In this document: positions 56,553 through 64,000 of the stretch, one piece after another | How positions within the stretch are numbered: the first letter of the stretch is position 1 | Layout: each line of letters begins with the position of its first letter | Assembly (NCBI RefSeq): GCF_019343455.1 | Contig: NZ_CP049362.1 | Span: forward strand, 1,612,001-1,676,000 | Direction of reading: 5' to 3' | Source: Alcaligenes ammonioxydans | GTDB taxonomy: Bacteria > Pseudomonadota > Gammaproteobacteria > Burkholderiales > Burkholderiaceae_B | Length of the DNA: 64,000 bases | The notes under the pieces: model-generated | Databases searched by the model: none | Told to the model about the DNA's origin: nothing | What the model saw: the letters and a program-made list of their open reading frames with translations, nothing else | Made by a program: the position numbers and the translations under genes

Positions 56553-57860
56553 ATGAATATCCAGGGAAGCAATGCGAAGGAACTTTTCGATGATATCCGT
56601 CAGCAGGTGGCGCTGGGGCGGATAGCGCCGGGTCAGATCCTGCCGCCGGTGCGCGAGTTGGCTCAGACACTGGGACTGAACCGGAACACGGTTGCCCTGG
56701 CCTACAAGCGCCTGGTGTCTGCGGGCGTGGCCGATGCGCAAGGTCGTCGTGGTACGCGCATTCGCGAGGCGATCCGGGAGCTGGCGCGGGAAGGGCACGG
56801 AGCCAGTTCTGCCTTGCAGGATCTGGCCAGCGGAAACCCGGCGCTGGAATACCTACCGGCTCCGACTCAGTTGGTGGCCGGGGTGCGAGGTCAGACTCAG
56901 GCCCTGTATGGCGCCGATCCCCTGGTGCCGGAGCTGCGCGCAGTGTGTCAGCAGGTATTTCATAAAGATACGCCCCCGGAAACCGACTACCACGTCAGCT
57001 ACGGCGCGGTGGATGCCATAGAGCGTTTGCTACAGGCTTTCCTGCTGGCGGGCGACAAGGTTGGCATTGAGGACCCAGGCTATTTGAACAGCATCAATTC
57101 CGTTCATACGCTCGGCTACAAACCAGTCGGTATTGAGGTCGACAGTGAGGGCATGGTGCCAGCCTCACTGGAGGCAGCATTGGCCGACGGCCTGCGTGCC
57201 TTGATCTTGACGCCGCGGGCTCACAATCCCACTGGGTGTTCGCTTAGTCGTACCCGGGCCAAGCAGATTGAGCAGATCCTGAAGCAGTATCCTGAGCTGT
57301 TGCTGATGATTGATGACCATTTCTGGATGCTGGCCAGCAGTCCTTACCGGAATGTGATTCCCGCCGAGCACTTGCGTTGGGCCTTGATCCGTTCTGTCTC
57401 CAAGGGACTGGGGCCTGATTTGCGGGTGGCCCTGGTGGCGTCTGACCTGCAAACCAGCGAACGCTTGTCACAACGCCTGGCGTCGGGGGCGCAATGGGTG
57501 AGTCACCTCTTGCAGCAAATGGTGGTACACGGCTTGACGGACGCCCAGATCAAGGCTCAGACCCGCGCCGCCCAGGCTGCCTACGTACAGGCCCGGGCCG
57601 ACCTGATGCAGGCCTTGAAAAAGCAGGGCATTCCGTTCTGGGATAGCGAAGAAGGGTTCAACCTATGGATACCCCTGGACCGGGAAGCCGAGCCTGTGCT
57701 GGCCGGGCTGGCCGCGCGTGGCTGGTTGGTTCGCTCGGGCCAGGTTTTCGGGGTGAGCCATCCAGCCCAAGGCTTGCGCGTCAGCTTTGCGAGTTTGAAT
57801 GCGAAAGATGCGCAACGTTTTGCCGCTGATCTGGCACAGGTTCTGAAAGAGCGGTACTAG
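56553..57860 (+). CDS. MocR-type regulator/aminotransferase fusion
   Basis: A 435-residue GntR-MocR protein: N-terminal winged helix (1-70: GQILPPVRELAQTLGLNRNT), then a fold-type I aminotransferase domain with PLP Lys284 (SVSKGLGPDLR) and IDDH. MocR proteins sense PLP or its adducts; PtsJ and PdxR regulate vitamin B6 genes. Being divergent from yggS, it may control PLP balance, but that is inference. ATG 56553 lies in the short shared promoter region. Confidence 0.9.
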   Translation: MNIQGSNAKELFDDIRQQVALGRIAPGQILPPVRELAQTLGLNRNTVALAYKRLVSAGVADAQGRRGTRIREAIRELAREGHGASSALQDLASGNPALEYLPAPTQLVAGVRGQTQALYGADPLVPELRAVCQQVFHKDTPPETDYHVSYGAVDAIERLLQAFLLAGDKVGIEDPGYLNSINSVHTLGYKPVGIEVDSEGMVPASLEAALADGLRALILTPRAHNPTGCSLSRTRAKQIEQILKQYPELLLMIDDHFWMLASSPYRNVIPAEHLRWALIRSVSKGLGPDLRVALVASDLQTSERLSQRLASGAQWVSHLLQQMVVHGLTDAQIKAQTRAAQAAYVQARADLMQALKKQGIPFWDSEEGFNLWIPLDREAEPVLAGLAARGWLVRSGQVFGVSHPAQGLRVSFASLNAKDAQRFAADLAQVLKERY

Positions 57861-57865
57861 TCACT

Positions 57866-57895
57866 ATCTTGCCGCTTCCGGCGAAGTGGCAAGAT
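57866..57895. terminator. Bidirectional hairpin between convergent genes
   Basis: ATCTTGCC and GGCAAGAT pair, with an inner CTT/AAG extension. It directly follows the MocR stop. Confidence 0.5.
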
Positions 57896-57912
57896 GGTGA
57901 ACTCGTTGCAGT

Positions 57913-57949
57913 GCGCCCATGGCTGGTTTTACTAAGGGGCGCTTTTTTT
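57913..57949 (+). terminator. Terminator of the MocR gene
   Basis: GCGCCC (57913-57918) pairs with GGGCGC (57937-57942) followed by seven Ts. It overlaps the 3' end of the convergent EamA gene. Confidence 0.75.
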
Positions 57950-58834
57950 ACGTCCCTCAGAGCGTGGGGCAGGCGGACGATTGCTGATCCATTGGACCGC
58001 CAGCACGCTGCCCATCACCAACACCATGCCCAGCAGGCTGGTGCCAGTCATGGCCTGACCCAGAATCAGCCACCCCAGTATCACGGCGGTCAAGGGGCTG
58101 AGCAGCCCCAGGGACGACACCGCCACCGATGGCAGGACTGCAATCCCTCGGAACCACAAGGTGTAGGCCAGTAGCGCGCCGACCAGACACAGGTAGAGAT
58201 AGCCGCTGATCTGCATCATGCTCAGGGAACCATCCAAAGGTGGGTCCAGCCATAAGGCCAGGGGAGCGAGCATCAATCCGCCCAACATCAGTTGCCAGGC
58301 CGTGAACGCCAATATTGGCATGCTGCTTCGCCAGCGATGCGACAGATAGGTGCCCAGTGCCATACACAAAGCCCCGACAATCGCCGCAAGCATGCCCCAC
58401 GCGTCCCACTGACTGTGCGGCGAGAGCAGCAAAATACCCATGCCCACGATGCCAAGCACACAAGCGACTAAAGCCAGGCTGATCGGACGCTTGCCTTCCA
58501 GCGCCCAGGCTAGCGCAATGACCACCAAGGGTTGAGCGGCGCCCACAACGGCAGCCAGCCCGCCCGGCAGGCGATAGGCAGCCACAAACAAAAGCGCCTG
58601 AAAAGCGCCGATATTCAAGGCGGCCAAAATCAGGGTCCGCCCCCATTCCCCTTGGGCGGGCATGCGCCGACTCCATAACAGCAGGATCACACCGGCTGGA
58701 AAACAGCGTAGGAATGCGGCGATAAAAGGGCGATCCGCCGGCAGGATTTCGGTAGTCACAATATAGGTGGAGCCCCAAATGGCCGGGCCCAGTGCGGTCA
58801 GTGCCGTCACCAGCCAGAGAGAAAGTCGGGTCAT
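57932..58834 (-). CDS. EamA/DMT-family exporter
   Basis: A 300-residue, ten-helix protein made of two EamA repeats (WGSTYIVTTEILPADRPFIAAF at the start; LSSLGLLSPLTAVILGWLILG-type block near the end). It probably exports a metabolite or amino acid. It is divergent from a MarR regulator with paired operators in the gap, so it is that regulator's likely target. Confidence 0.9.
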   Translation of the reverse strand: MTRLSLWLVTALTALGPAIWGSTYIVTTEILPADRPFIAAFLRCFPAGVILLLWSRRMPAQGEWGRTLILAALNIGAFQALLFVAAYRLPGGLAAVVGAAQPLVVIALAWALEGKRPISLALVACVLGIVGMGILLLSPHSQWDAWGMLAAIVGALCMALGTYLSHRWRSSMPILAFTAWQLMLGGLMLAPLALWLDPPLDGSLSMMQISGYLYLCLVGALLAYTLWFRGIAVLPSVAVSSLGLLSPLTAVILGWLILGQAMTGTSLLGMVLVMGSVLAVQWISNRPPAPRSEGRKKSAP

Positions 58835-58841
58835 GGTTAAT

Positions 58842-58902
58842 TGTCTTGATGTCGAGATAAATGCCAGTGTAGGGACGTTTTATCTTAATATCAAGATAAA
58901 TG
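58842..58902. promoter_or_regulatory. Two MarR-type operators
   Basis: Two related palindromes occur in the divergent gap: TGTCTTGATGTCGAGATAAA (from 58842) and TTATCTTAATATCAAGATAA (58880-58899). Both have the form ATCTT-N6-AAGAT with the same ATAAATG tail and stand 39 bases apart. One overlaps the EamA promoter side, the other the marR start. Confidence 0.7.
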
Positions 58903-58918
58903 TTTTTACCGAGAAATC

Positions 58919-59434
58919 ATGAGCACTAGCGAAGAACAGGATGCCGTCGACCTGATTGTCAAGCAATGGCGTGAGCAACGGCCCGACCTGCAGAATCTGG
59001 ATGCAATGGCTCTGCTTGGACGCATGACCCGCTGCTTTCAACTGGTTCAAAAGCAAATGGGCGAAAACTTTCGTCGTCATGGTTTGCAACTGGGTGAGTT
59101 TGACGTGCTGGCCAGTTTGCGCCGTTCCGGCCCGCCCTACACCTTGGCGCCCACGGCTTTGTTTTCCTCACTGATGGTCAGCTCGGGCACGATGACACAC
59201 CGTTTGCACGGTCTGGAAAAGCAGGGCCTGATCGAGCGTATCGCCGACCCTGAGGATGCCCGTCGCAGCCTGGTACGGTTGAGTCCGGCTGGGCTGGCCT
59301 GTGTGGACGCGGTGGTAGTGGACCATCTGGCCAACGAGGAAAATCTGCTGCAAGGTCTGGATGCGACGCAGCGACAACGCCTGGACGGTTTGCTGCGTGA
59401 CTGGATGCGTTTGTTGGAGTCGCGCCCGGTGTAA
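58919..59434 (+). CDS. MarR-family regulator
   Basis: A 171-residue MarR protein with the winged helix at about 62-125 (FSSLMVSSGTMTHRLHGLEK, then IADPEDARRSLVRLSPAG). It is divergent from the EamA exporter and probably represses both, using the twin palindromes in the gap. The nuclease gene follows 39 bases downstream and might be read from the same promoter. Confidence 0.9.
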   Translation: MSTSEEQDAVDLIVKQWREQRPDLQNLDAMALLGRMTRCFQLVQKQMGENFRRHGLQLGEFDVLASLRRSGPPYTLAPTALFSSLMVSSGTMTHRLHGLEKQGLIERIADPEDARRSLVRLSPAGLACVDAVVVDHLANEENLLQGLDATQRQRLDGLLRDWMRLLESRPV

Positions 59435-59473
59435 AGGAATGCTAAAGTAGCTGGATATATACACAGCCTGCTT

Positions 59474-61141
59474 ATGATTTCGCCCGAGCTTCCTCCGTTT
59501 TATTACCTGCATAATTTCCACCAGGTATTGCAGTGGGTCCAGCAGGTCAGTGCCGACTTGCTGGAGCCCGAACATGTCCAGTGCGACCATGCTTTTGCGC
59601 AGGCGTCTCAGTCTGCGCAAGCACTGTTGGTGCGATTGTTGATGCGCAAAGGCCCGGTGTTTCGTATCGACAAGCTTCGTTATGCCGAAATCGAAGATCT
59701 GGAGGCCGCTGTGCAGGAACTGGCCGCCTGCAAACTCATAGAAATCGATCCTGCGCTGGATCTGGATACCCTGTTTGCCGTGCATACCATGCCTGAATTG
59801 CGTCGTATGTTTCATGATCTGCCCGCCGCCGGCCGCAAGTCGGATTATCAGCAATGGATAGCTCGGGCCCAGGGTGAGCAGGAGCGGCCTTTTTTGCAGT
59901 GGTGCGCGCGGCCAGAACTGCAGGCTCCCTTGCTGCGTTTGTCAGCGGCCGTGGTGCATTGGGCGCAGCGGCTGCAGCTGTTGTTCTTTGGCAATCATTA
60001 CCAGGATTGGTCCGAGTTCGTATTAAGTGATCTGGGCCTGTATCGTTACGAGGCTGTGGCGCTGGATCAAGGCAGTCGAGCGTTCCGGCACCAGGAGGAC
60101 GTGCGTTTGTATGAAACCCTGTCTGAACTGCGTGACGCACCGGACGAGGCCGATCTTGAGCACTGGACAGAGCGCTTTGCCGCGGTGCAAAGGATTCAGA
60201 CGGACAGTGACTGGTTGCGGCGACGCAAGGCGAAAACCGTGTTTCAGCTGGGCCAGCAAGCCGAGCGACAACACTGGTGGTCACTGGCCGAGCAGGCCTA
60301 CGCGCAGACCCGCTGGCCGGGCGCGCGTTATCGTCAATTACGGGTGTTGGAGCGGCAGGAAAAGCAAGAGGATGCCTGGCCCTTGTTTTGCCAGGCCTGG
60401 GAGCAACCCGAAAGTGAGGGCGAGGCACAGAAATTACGACGTATGCTGCCGCGCCTGCGTCGTAAGCTGGCGCTAGAGGCACCTCCCACTGCCCCATCCG
60501 GCAAACCGGCGAGCCGTACACAACGCAGCGACCTGGTGCTGCCTGATGATGGCAGTCGGGTCGAAGTGCAGGTTCTGTCCCATTGGAACAGCCCTCTGGC
60601 ACCGGTCTTTTATGTAGAAAACACTTTGTTTCCCGCCTTACTGGGTTTGCTCGGCTGGGATGCCATTTACGCCCCTTTGCCTGGGGCTTTCTTTCATCCC
60701 TATCAGGCCTGTCCGGCCGACTGGGGGAGCCCGGATTTCGTGTCCCGCAGGCAGAACTTGTTTGATCAGTCTTTAAGCGTGCTGAACGGTACAGACTATA
60801 AAACCGTGATCTGGCAACGCTGGCAGGAAAAGCGCGGCATACAGTGTCCCTTGCTGATTTGGCCCGCCTTGGATGAATCCTTGATCGAGCAGGCTTTGCA
60901 CTGCATTCCCGCCCAGCATTTGCAGCTCGTGTTCACGCGTATCTTGCAGGATTGGCGGGATAACCGTGCCGGCCTGCCGGATTTGGTGCGTTTCATGCCC
61001 GCCCAGCAAAGCTACGAGCTGATAGAAGTAAAAGGGCCCGGAGATCGTTTGCAAGATAACCAACGGCGCTGGTTAAGCTATTTCGAGCAGCACGCCATCC
61101 CCGCGCGTGTCTGCTATGTGACCCGGCCTGAGGCGTCATGA
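59474..61141 (+). CDS. FAN1-like VRR-NUC nuclease
   Basis: A 555-residue protein with a C-terminal VRR-NUC domain: Asp503 in GLPDLVRF, Glu518 and Lys520 in ELIEVKGPGD, and Gln530 complete the nuclease site, in the arrangement of FAN1. The N-terminal part contains SAP-like and winged-helix regions (RKGPVFRIDKLRYAEI), and a TPR-like stretch lies at about 235-330. FAN1 removes interstrand cross-links by 5' flap and exonuclease cutting; bacterial FAN1 has the same activity in vitro. The stop overlaps the helicase start. Confidence 0.9.
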   Translation: MISPELPPFYYLHNFHQVLQWVQQVSADLLEPEHVQCDHAFAQASQSAQALLVRLLMRKGPVFRIDKLRYAEIEDLEAAVQELAACKLIEIDPALDLDTLFAVHTMPELRRMFHDLPAAGRKSDYQQWIARAQGEQERPFLQWCARPELQAPLLRLSAAVVHWAQRLQLLFFGNHYQDWSEFVLSDLGLYRYEAVALDQGSRAFRHQEDVRLYETLSELRDAPDEADLEHWTERFAAVQRIQTDSDWLRRRKAKTVFQLGQQAERQHWWSLAEQAYAQTRWPGARYRQLRVLERQEKQEDAWPLFCQAWEQPESEGEAQKLRRMLPRLRRKLALEAPPTAPSGKPASRTQRSDLVLPDDGSRVEVQVLSHWNSPLAPVFYVENTLFPALLGLLGWDAIYAPLPGAFFHPYQACPADWGSPDFVSRRQNLFDQSLSVLNGTDYKTVIWQRWQEKRGIQCPLLIWPALDESLIEQALHCIPAQHLQLVFTRILQDWRDNRAGLPDLVRFMPAQQSYELIEVKGPGDRLQDNQRRWLSYFEQHAIPARVCYVTRPEAS

Positions 61142-63423
61142 AAGCCTGGACGGTAGGCGTGCGAGCCTTATGCGAATTTACCGCCCGCAGCGGGGATCTG
61201 GACTTGCGCTTTACGCCTGCGGCGACGGCACAGGAAGGCATTCTAGGCCATCAGCAGTTAACGCTGCGTCGCCCCGAGCACTATGAAGCCGAAGTACCGC
61301 TGTCATATGAGATGGAAGGGCTCTTGGTGCGTGGCCGAGCCGATGGATTTGATCCCGTCAGCAATTGCCTGGAAGAGCTGAAAACCTATCGTGGTGCTTT
61401 TGATGCCATCCCCGGGCACCATAGACGCCTGCATCAGGCGCAAGCCAAGGTCTATGCTGCCATGTTGTGCCAGGAACGCGATTTGCCGGGGATGACAGTC
61501 AGCGTGGTGTATTACCACGTAGACAAGCACAAAGAGACCAGCATTTCCGAGTATCTGGAGCGCGCGGACCTGTGGGCCTTTTTTGAGCAGCAATGTCACG
61601 CATATGTAGCGTGGGGGCAGCAGGAGCAAAAACACAGGCTGGCGCGCGATCAAGCTTGTACTGCTCTGCAATTTCCCTTTGAACAGTTTCGTGCGGGTCA
61701 GCGGCAACTGGCTGTAGCTGCGTTCCGGGCGCAGCGCGATGCACAGTGCCTGTTAGCGCAAGCCCCCACGGGTATTGGCAAAACCTTGGCAGTCCTATTC
61801 CCGGGCCTGAAAGCCATGCCCGAGGCTGGTCTGGACAAGCTGTTTTATCTGACGGCTAAAAACTCGGGCCGGCAAATGGCGCTGGACGCCTTGCAGCGCT
61901 TAAGCCCGGATGGTGGGGGCGCGTGGCGGGTGCTGGAAATGGTGGCCCGCGACAAGCAGTGTCCCCATCCGGATAAAGCCTGCCATGGCCAATCCTGTCC
62001 CTTGGCCGAAGGCTTTTACGACCGGCTTCCCGCGGCCCGTCAGCAAGCTCTGGAGCAGCCCATGCTAACTAGCCAGCGCCTGCAGCAAGTGGCTAGCGAA
62101 CACCAGGTCTGCCCCTATTACTTGAGCCAGGAAATGCTGCGTTGGGCGGACGCCATTGTGGGCGACTACAACTATTTTTTCGACTCACATGCGGTGCTCT
62201 ATAGCCAGACCCTGGCCCAGCAATGGCGCAGCGCGATCTTGGTGGACGAGGCGCACAATCTGGTAGAACGTGCTCGTTCCATGTATTCCGCGTCCTTCTC
62301 GCAAGTGCAGTTGCGCATGGCACGTAAAGCCGCGCCTTCGGCCTTGAAGCGTCATTTCGCTCCATTGACTCGCTTGATGGAGGACCTGATACCCGAGGAA
62401 GGCGGTGACCAATGGGGGCTGGAAAAAATCCCGGAGGACTTGCTGGAGCAGTGCGAGTATCTGGCTGCCCGTTTAGGGGCCTATGTAGCGGAGAATCCCC
62501 TGCCGCAAGACAGCCCCTTGCTGCTGTTTTATTTCGAGCTACTGTATTTTGTGGACCTGGCCGGGCAGTTCGGCTCGCATTCCTTGTTTGATATTTTGGC
62601 GCAGCGCGATGGTGTACTTCTGAACCTGCGCAATATCGTGCCTGCTCCCTTTCTGGCCGAACGCTACGGCGATGCGCACGGCGTGGTGCTGTTCTCCGGC
62701 ACGTTGAATCCTTCGCAGTTTTATCGTGATGTCTTGGGGCTGCCGCCCAGTACGGCAGAGTTGAACGTAGCATCTCCTTATCGAGCCGAGCAGTTGCGGG
62801 TACGTCAATATGCCGGTTTGTCCACGCGTTATGCCGACCGGGCGCAAAGCCTGAGCGGGGTGTGCGATATTGTCGGGCAGGCCTATCAGGAGCAGCCGGG
62901 CAACTATCTCTTGTTTTTGAGCAGCTTTGATTATCTGGAGCAGGTCAGCCAGGCCTTGCAGGAGCGCTGGCCGGATATGCCGCTTTGGCATCAGCAACCG
63001 GGTATGAGCGATCAGCAAAGAACGCAGTTTCTGGACCGCTTTACGCTGGACGGCAAGGGAGTGGGTTTGGCAGTGCTGGGGGGGGCGTTTTCAGAAGGGG
63101 TAGATTTACCCGGTAAACGCTTGATCGGTGCTTTTATTGCCACTTTGGGTTTGCCGCAATTCAACCCGGCCAATGAGTCGGTGCGGCAAGTCATGGCCCG
63201 GCTCTTTGGGGAGCGGCGGGCCTATGACTATACCTATCTGTATCCGGGACTACGCAAGATTACACAGGCCGCGGGTCGTGTGATTCGCGATGAACAGGAT
63301 CAAGGCTTTGTGTATCTGCTGGACGAACGTTATGGGCAGCGGCGGGTGCAGCAGTTGTTGCCGGACTGGTGGCAAATTGAGCAGGTGCGGACTGACGCTC
63401 GTTCTGGGCAATCACCTCGGTGA
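61138..63423 (+). CDS. XPD/DinG/FANCJ-like helicase with N-terminal nuclease-like domain
   Basis: A 761-residue protein. About 1-170 form a PD-(D/E)XK-like domain (RGRADGFDP, ExK as Glu80-Leu-Lys82 in EELKTYRG). The superfamily 2 helicase follows: Walker A APTGIGKT (209-216), Fe-S cysteines 275, 282, 287 and 325, DEAH (370-373), and the C-terminal motifs LGGAFSEGVDLPGKRLIG and QAAGRVIRDEQD. ATG 61138 overlaps the FAN1-like stop (ATGA). Together they resemble the eukaryotic FAN1-FANCJ toolkit for cross-link repair. The last 164 bases overlap the convergent dadA gene. Confidence 0.9.
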   Translation: MKAWTVGVRALCEFTARSGDLDLRFTPAATAQEGILGHQQLTLRRPEHYEAEVPLSYEMEGLLVRGRADGFDPVSNCLEELKTYRGAFDAIPGHHRRLHQAQAKVYAAMLCQERDLPGMTVSVVYYHVDKHKETSISEYLERADLWAFFEQQCHAYVAWGQQEQKHRLARDQACTALQFPFEQFRAGQRQLAVAAFRAQRDAQCLLAQAPTGIGKTLAVLFPGLKAMPEAGLDKLFYLTAKNSGRQMALDALQRLSPDGGGAWRVLEMVARDKQCPHPDKACHGQSCPLAEGFYDRLPAARQQALEQPMLTSQRLQQVASEHQVCPYYLSQEMLRWADAIVGDYNYFFDSHAVLYSQTLAQQWRSAILVDEAHNLVERARSMYSASFSQVQLRMARKAAPSALKRHFAPLTRLMEDLIPEEGGDQWGLEKIPEDLLEQCEYLAARLGAYVAENPLPQDSPLLLFYFELLYFVDLAGQFGSHSLFDILAQRDGVLLNLRNIVPAPFLAERYGDAHGVVLFSGTLNPSQFYRDVLGLPPSTAELNVASPYRAEQLRVRQYAGLSTRYADRAQSLSGVCDIVGQAYQEQPGNYLLFLSSFDYLEQVSQALQERWPDMPLWHQQPGMSDQQRTQFLDRFTLDGKGVGLAVLGGAFSEGVDLPGKRLIGAFIATLGLPQFNPANESVRQVMARLFGERRAYDYTYLYPGLRKITQAAGRVIRDEQDQGFVYLLDERYGQRRVQQLLPDWWQIEQVRTDARSGQSPR

Positions 63424-64000
63424 TGATCTGCGCAGTGGCGGCGGACAGGGTCCAGCCCAGGTGACCGTGGCCGGTGTTGTAGTACACGCCAGGACGGCTG
63501 CCCGCTTTTACGCGCGGCATCATGTCCGGCATCATGGGGCGCAAACCTGCCCACGGTACGACACGGTCGGTAGCCGCGTCGTGGAAGTTGCGACGTGTCC
63601 AGTTGGTCAGCGGGGCGATGCGATCGGCGCGTATGTCTTTGTTGGACCCGTTGTATTCCGCGGTGCCGGCCACACGCAGGCGGTCTTTGCCCAGGCGGCT
63701 GGTCACAATCTTGGCCTCTTCGTCCAGCAAACTGACCCAGGGGGCTGCATGTTGGGCTTCGGGCGTATCCAGGTACACCGAGATGGAGTAGCCCTTGACG
63801 GGATAAATATTGATGTAGTCGCCCAGCATACGGGCCAGGTGGCGGCTGCCTACGCCAGCGCACACGACCAGGGAGTCCACGGACAGCGTATGGGTGTGGG
63901 CATCTGCACCTTCGCCGGTACGGAGCTGGATACGGTGCGGTGGGCCGCAATCAATACCCAGGACTTCGGTATCCTGCAGAAACTTCACGCCGCGCTTGGC
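63260..64000 (-). CDS. dadA: D-amino-acid dehydrogenase DadA-like, C-terminal part (cut by window end)
   Basis: The minus-strand frame is open to the window end. It encodes the C-terminal half of a DadA-type FAD oxidoreductase: VVCAGVGSRHLARMLGDYIN, PVKGYSISV, RVAGTAEYNG, GLRPMMPDMMPRV and NTGHGHLGWTLSAATAQ. DadA oxidises D-amino acids at the membrane. After the last conserved motif about 50 residues, Ala/Thr/Pro-rich, continue into the helicase gene on the other strand, an unusual 164-base tail-to-tail overlap. Confidence 0.88.
   Translation of the reverse strand, partial: AKRGVKFLQDTEVLGIDCGPPHRIQLRTGEGADAHTHTLSVDSLVVCAGVGSRHLARMLGDYINIYPVKGYSISVYLDTPEAQHAAPWVSLLDEEAKIVTSRLGKDRLRVAGTAEYNGSNKDIRADRIAPLTNWTRRNFHDAATDRVVPWAGLRPMMPDMMPRVKAGSRPGVYYNTGHGHLGWTLSAATAQIITEVIAQNERQSAPAQFATSPATTAAPAAAHNVRPADTQSLDPVHRESHDPRPV

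Overview
The window reads as chromosomal DNA of a betaproteobacterium of the Alcaligenaceae, most likely Alcaligenes. It is GC-rich, densely coded and typical of a metabolically versatile soil or water heterotroph. The best single clue is a 369-residue class II histone-deacetylase homologue (42850-43959) whose length and catalytic spacing match the HDAH enzyme described from Alcaligenes/Bordetella strain FB188. I see no rRNA, tRNA, CRISPR array, prophage or insertion sequence.

Layout. 1-4268: three methionine-synthase genes (metE, cut by the window edge, then mesX-mesD). 4269-4842: gene-free stretch with an 11-copy heptanucleotide repeat. 4843-7222: TetR regulator and an AidB-type acyl-CoA dehydrogenase. 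7431-12976: a zinc-starvation operon behind a Zur-type box: COG0523 GTPase, folE2, a 45-codon ORF, yidD, sufE-like, a dihydroorotase paralogue, a Fur-family regulator and a hisI paralogue. 13107-17311 (minus): tctA, tctB and a two-component pair. 17528-26248: NUDIX gene behind a shortened TPP-riboswitch-like leader, a reduced globin-like ORF, mmsA, cytochrome b561, a nitronate monooxygenase, LysR and a copper cluster (DUF2946, YcnI, CopC-CopD). 26471-30380: ClpP paralogue, a sulfur-type cluster (DsrE, AhpD-like, BigR-like ArsR, DUF2892) and a zeta-toxin pair. 30448-36265: catechol branch of the beta-ketoadipate pathway (catR, catB, catA, CoA-transferase subunits, pcaD, catC). 36554-40534: benE coupled to two dynamin-like GTPase genes. 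40798-46332: Fur-boxed ZIP transporter, a degenerate ABC ATPase, the HDAC homologue, a LuxR regulator and a Fur-boxed orfX-sodA unit. 46631-51565: exported PPC-like protein, PIG-L deacetylase and nnrS behind an NsrR-like site. 51643-55267: nicotinate-type genes (MarR, nicC, MFS). 55406-59434: YggS, a MocR regulator, an EamA exporter and a MarR regulator. 59474-63423: a FAN1-like nuclease overlapping an XPD/FANCJ-like helicase. 63260-64000: partial D-amino-acid dehydrogenase (minus).

How the parts fit. Two metal circuits stand out. The Zur-boxed operon supplies a zinc chaperone and paralogues of zinc enzymes; two of these have lost a canonical metal ligand (dihydroorotase Gln83, HisI Asp105). 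Fur-type boxes precede the ZIP transporter and the Mn-superoxide dismutase operon. Aromatic catabolism is served by the cat genes plus BenE, with an ATAC-N7-GTAT site in the catR-catB gap.

Caution. Three genes (catR, catA, second dynamin-like GTPase) are each broken by one missing base in a short G/C run, and each regains its expected reading frame if one base is added. Base-calling error is at least as likely as real inactivation.
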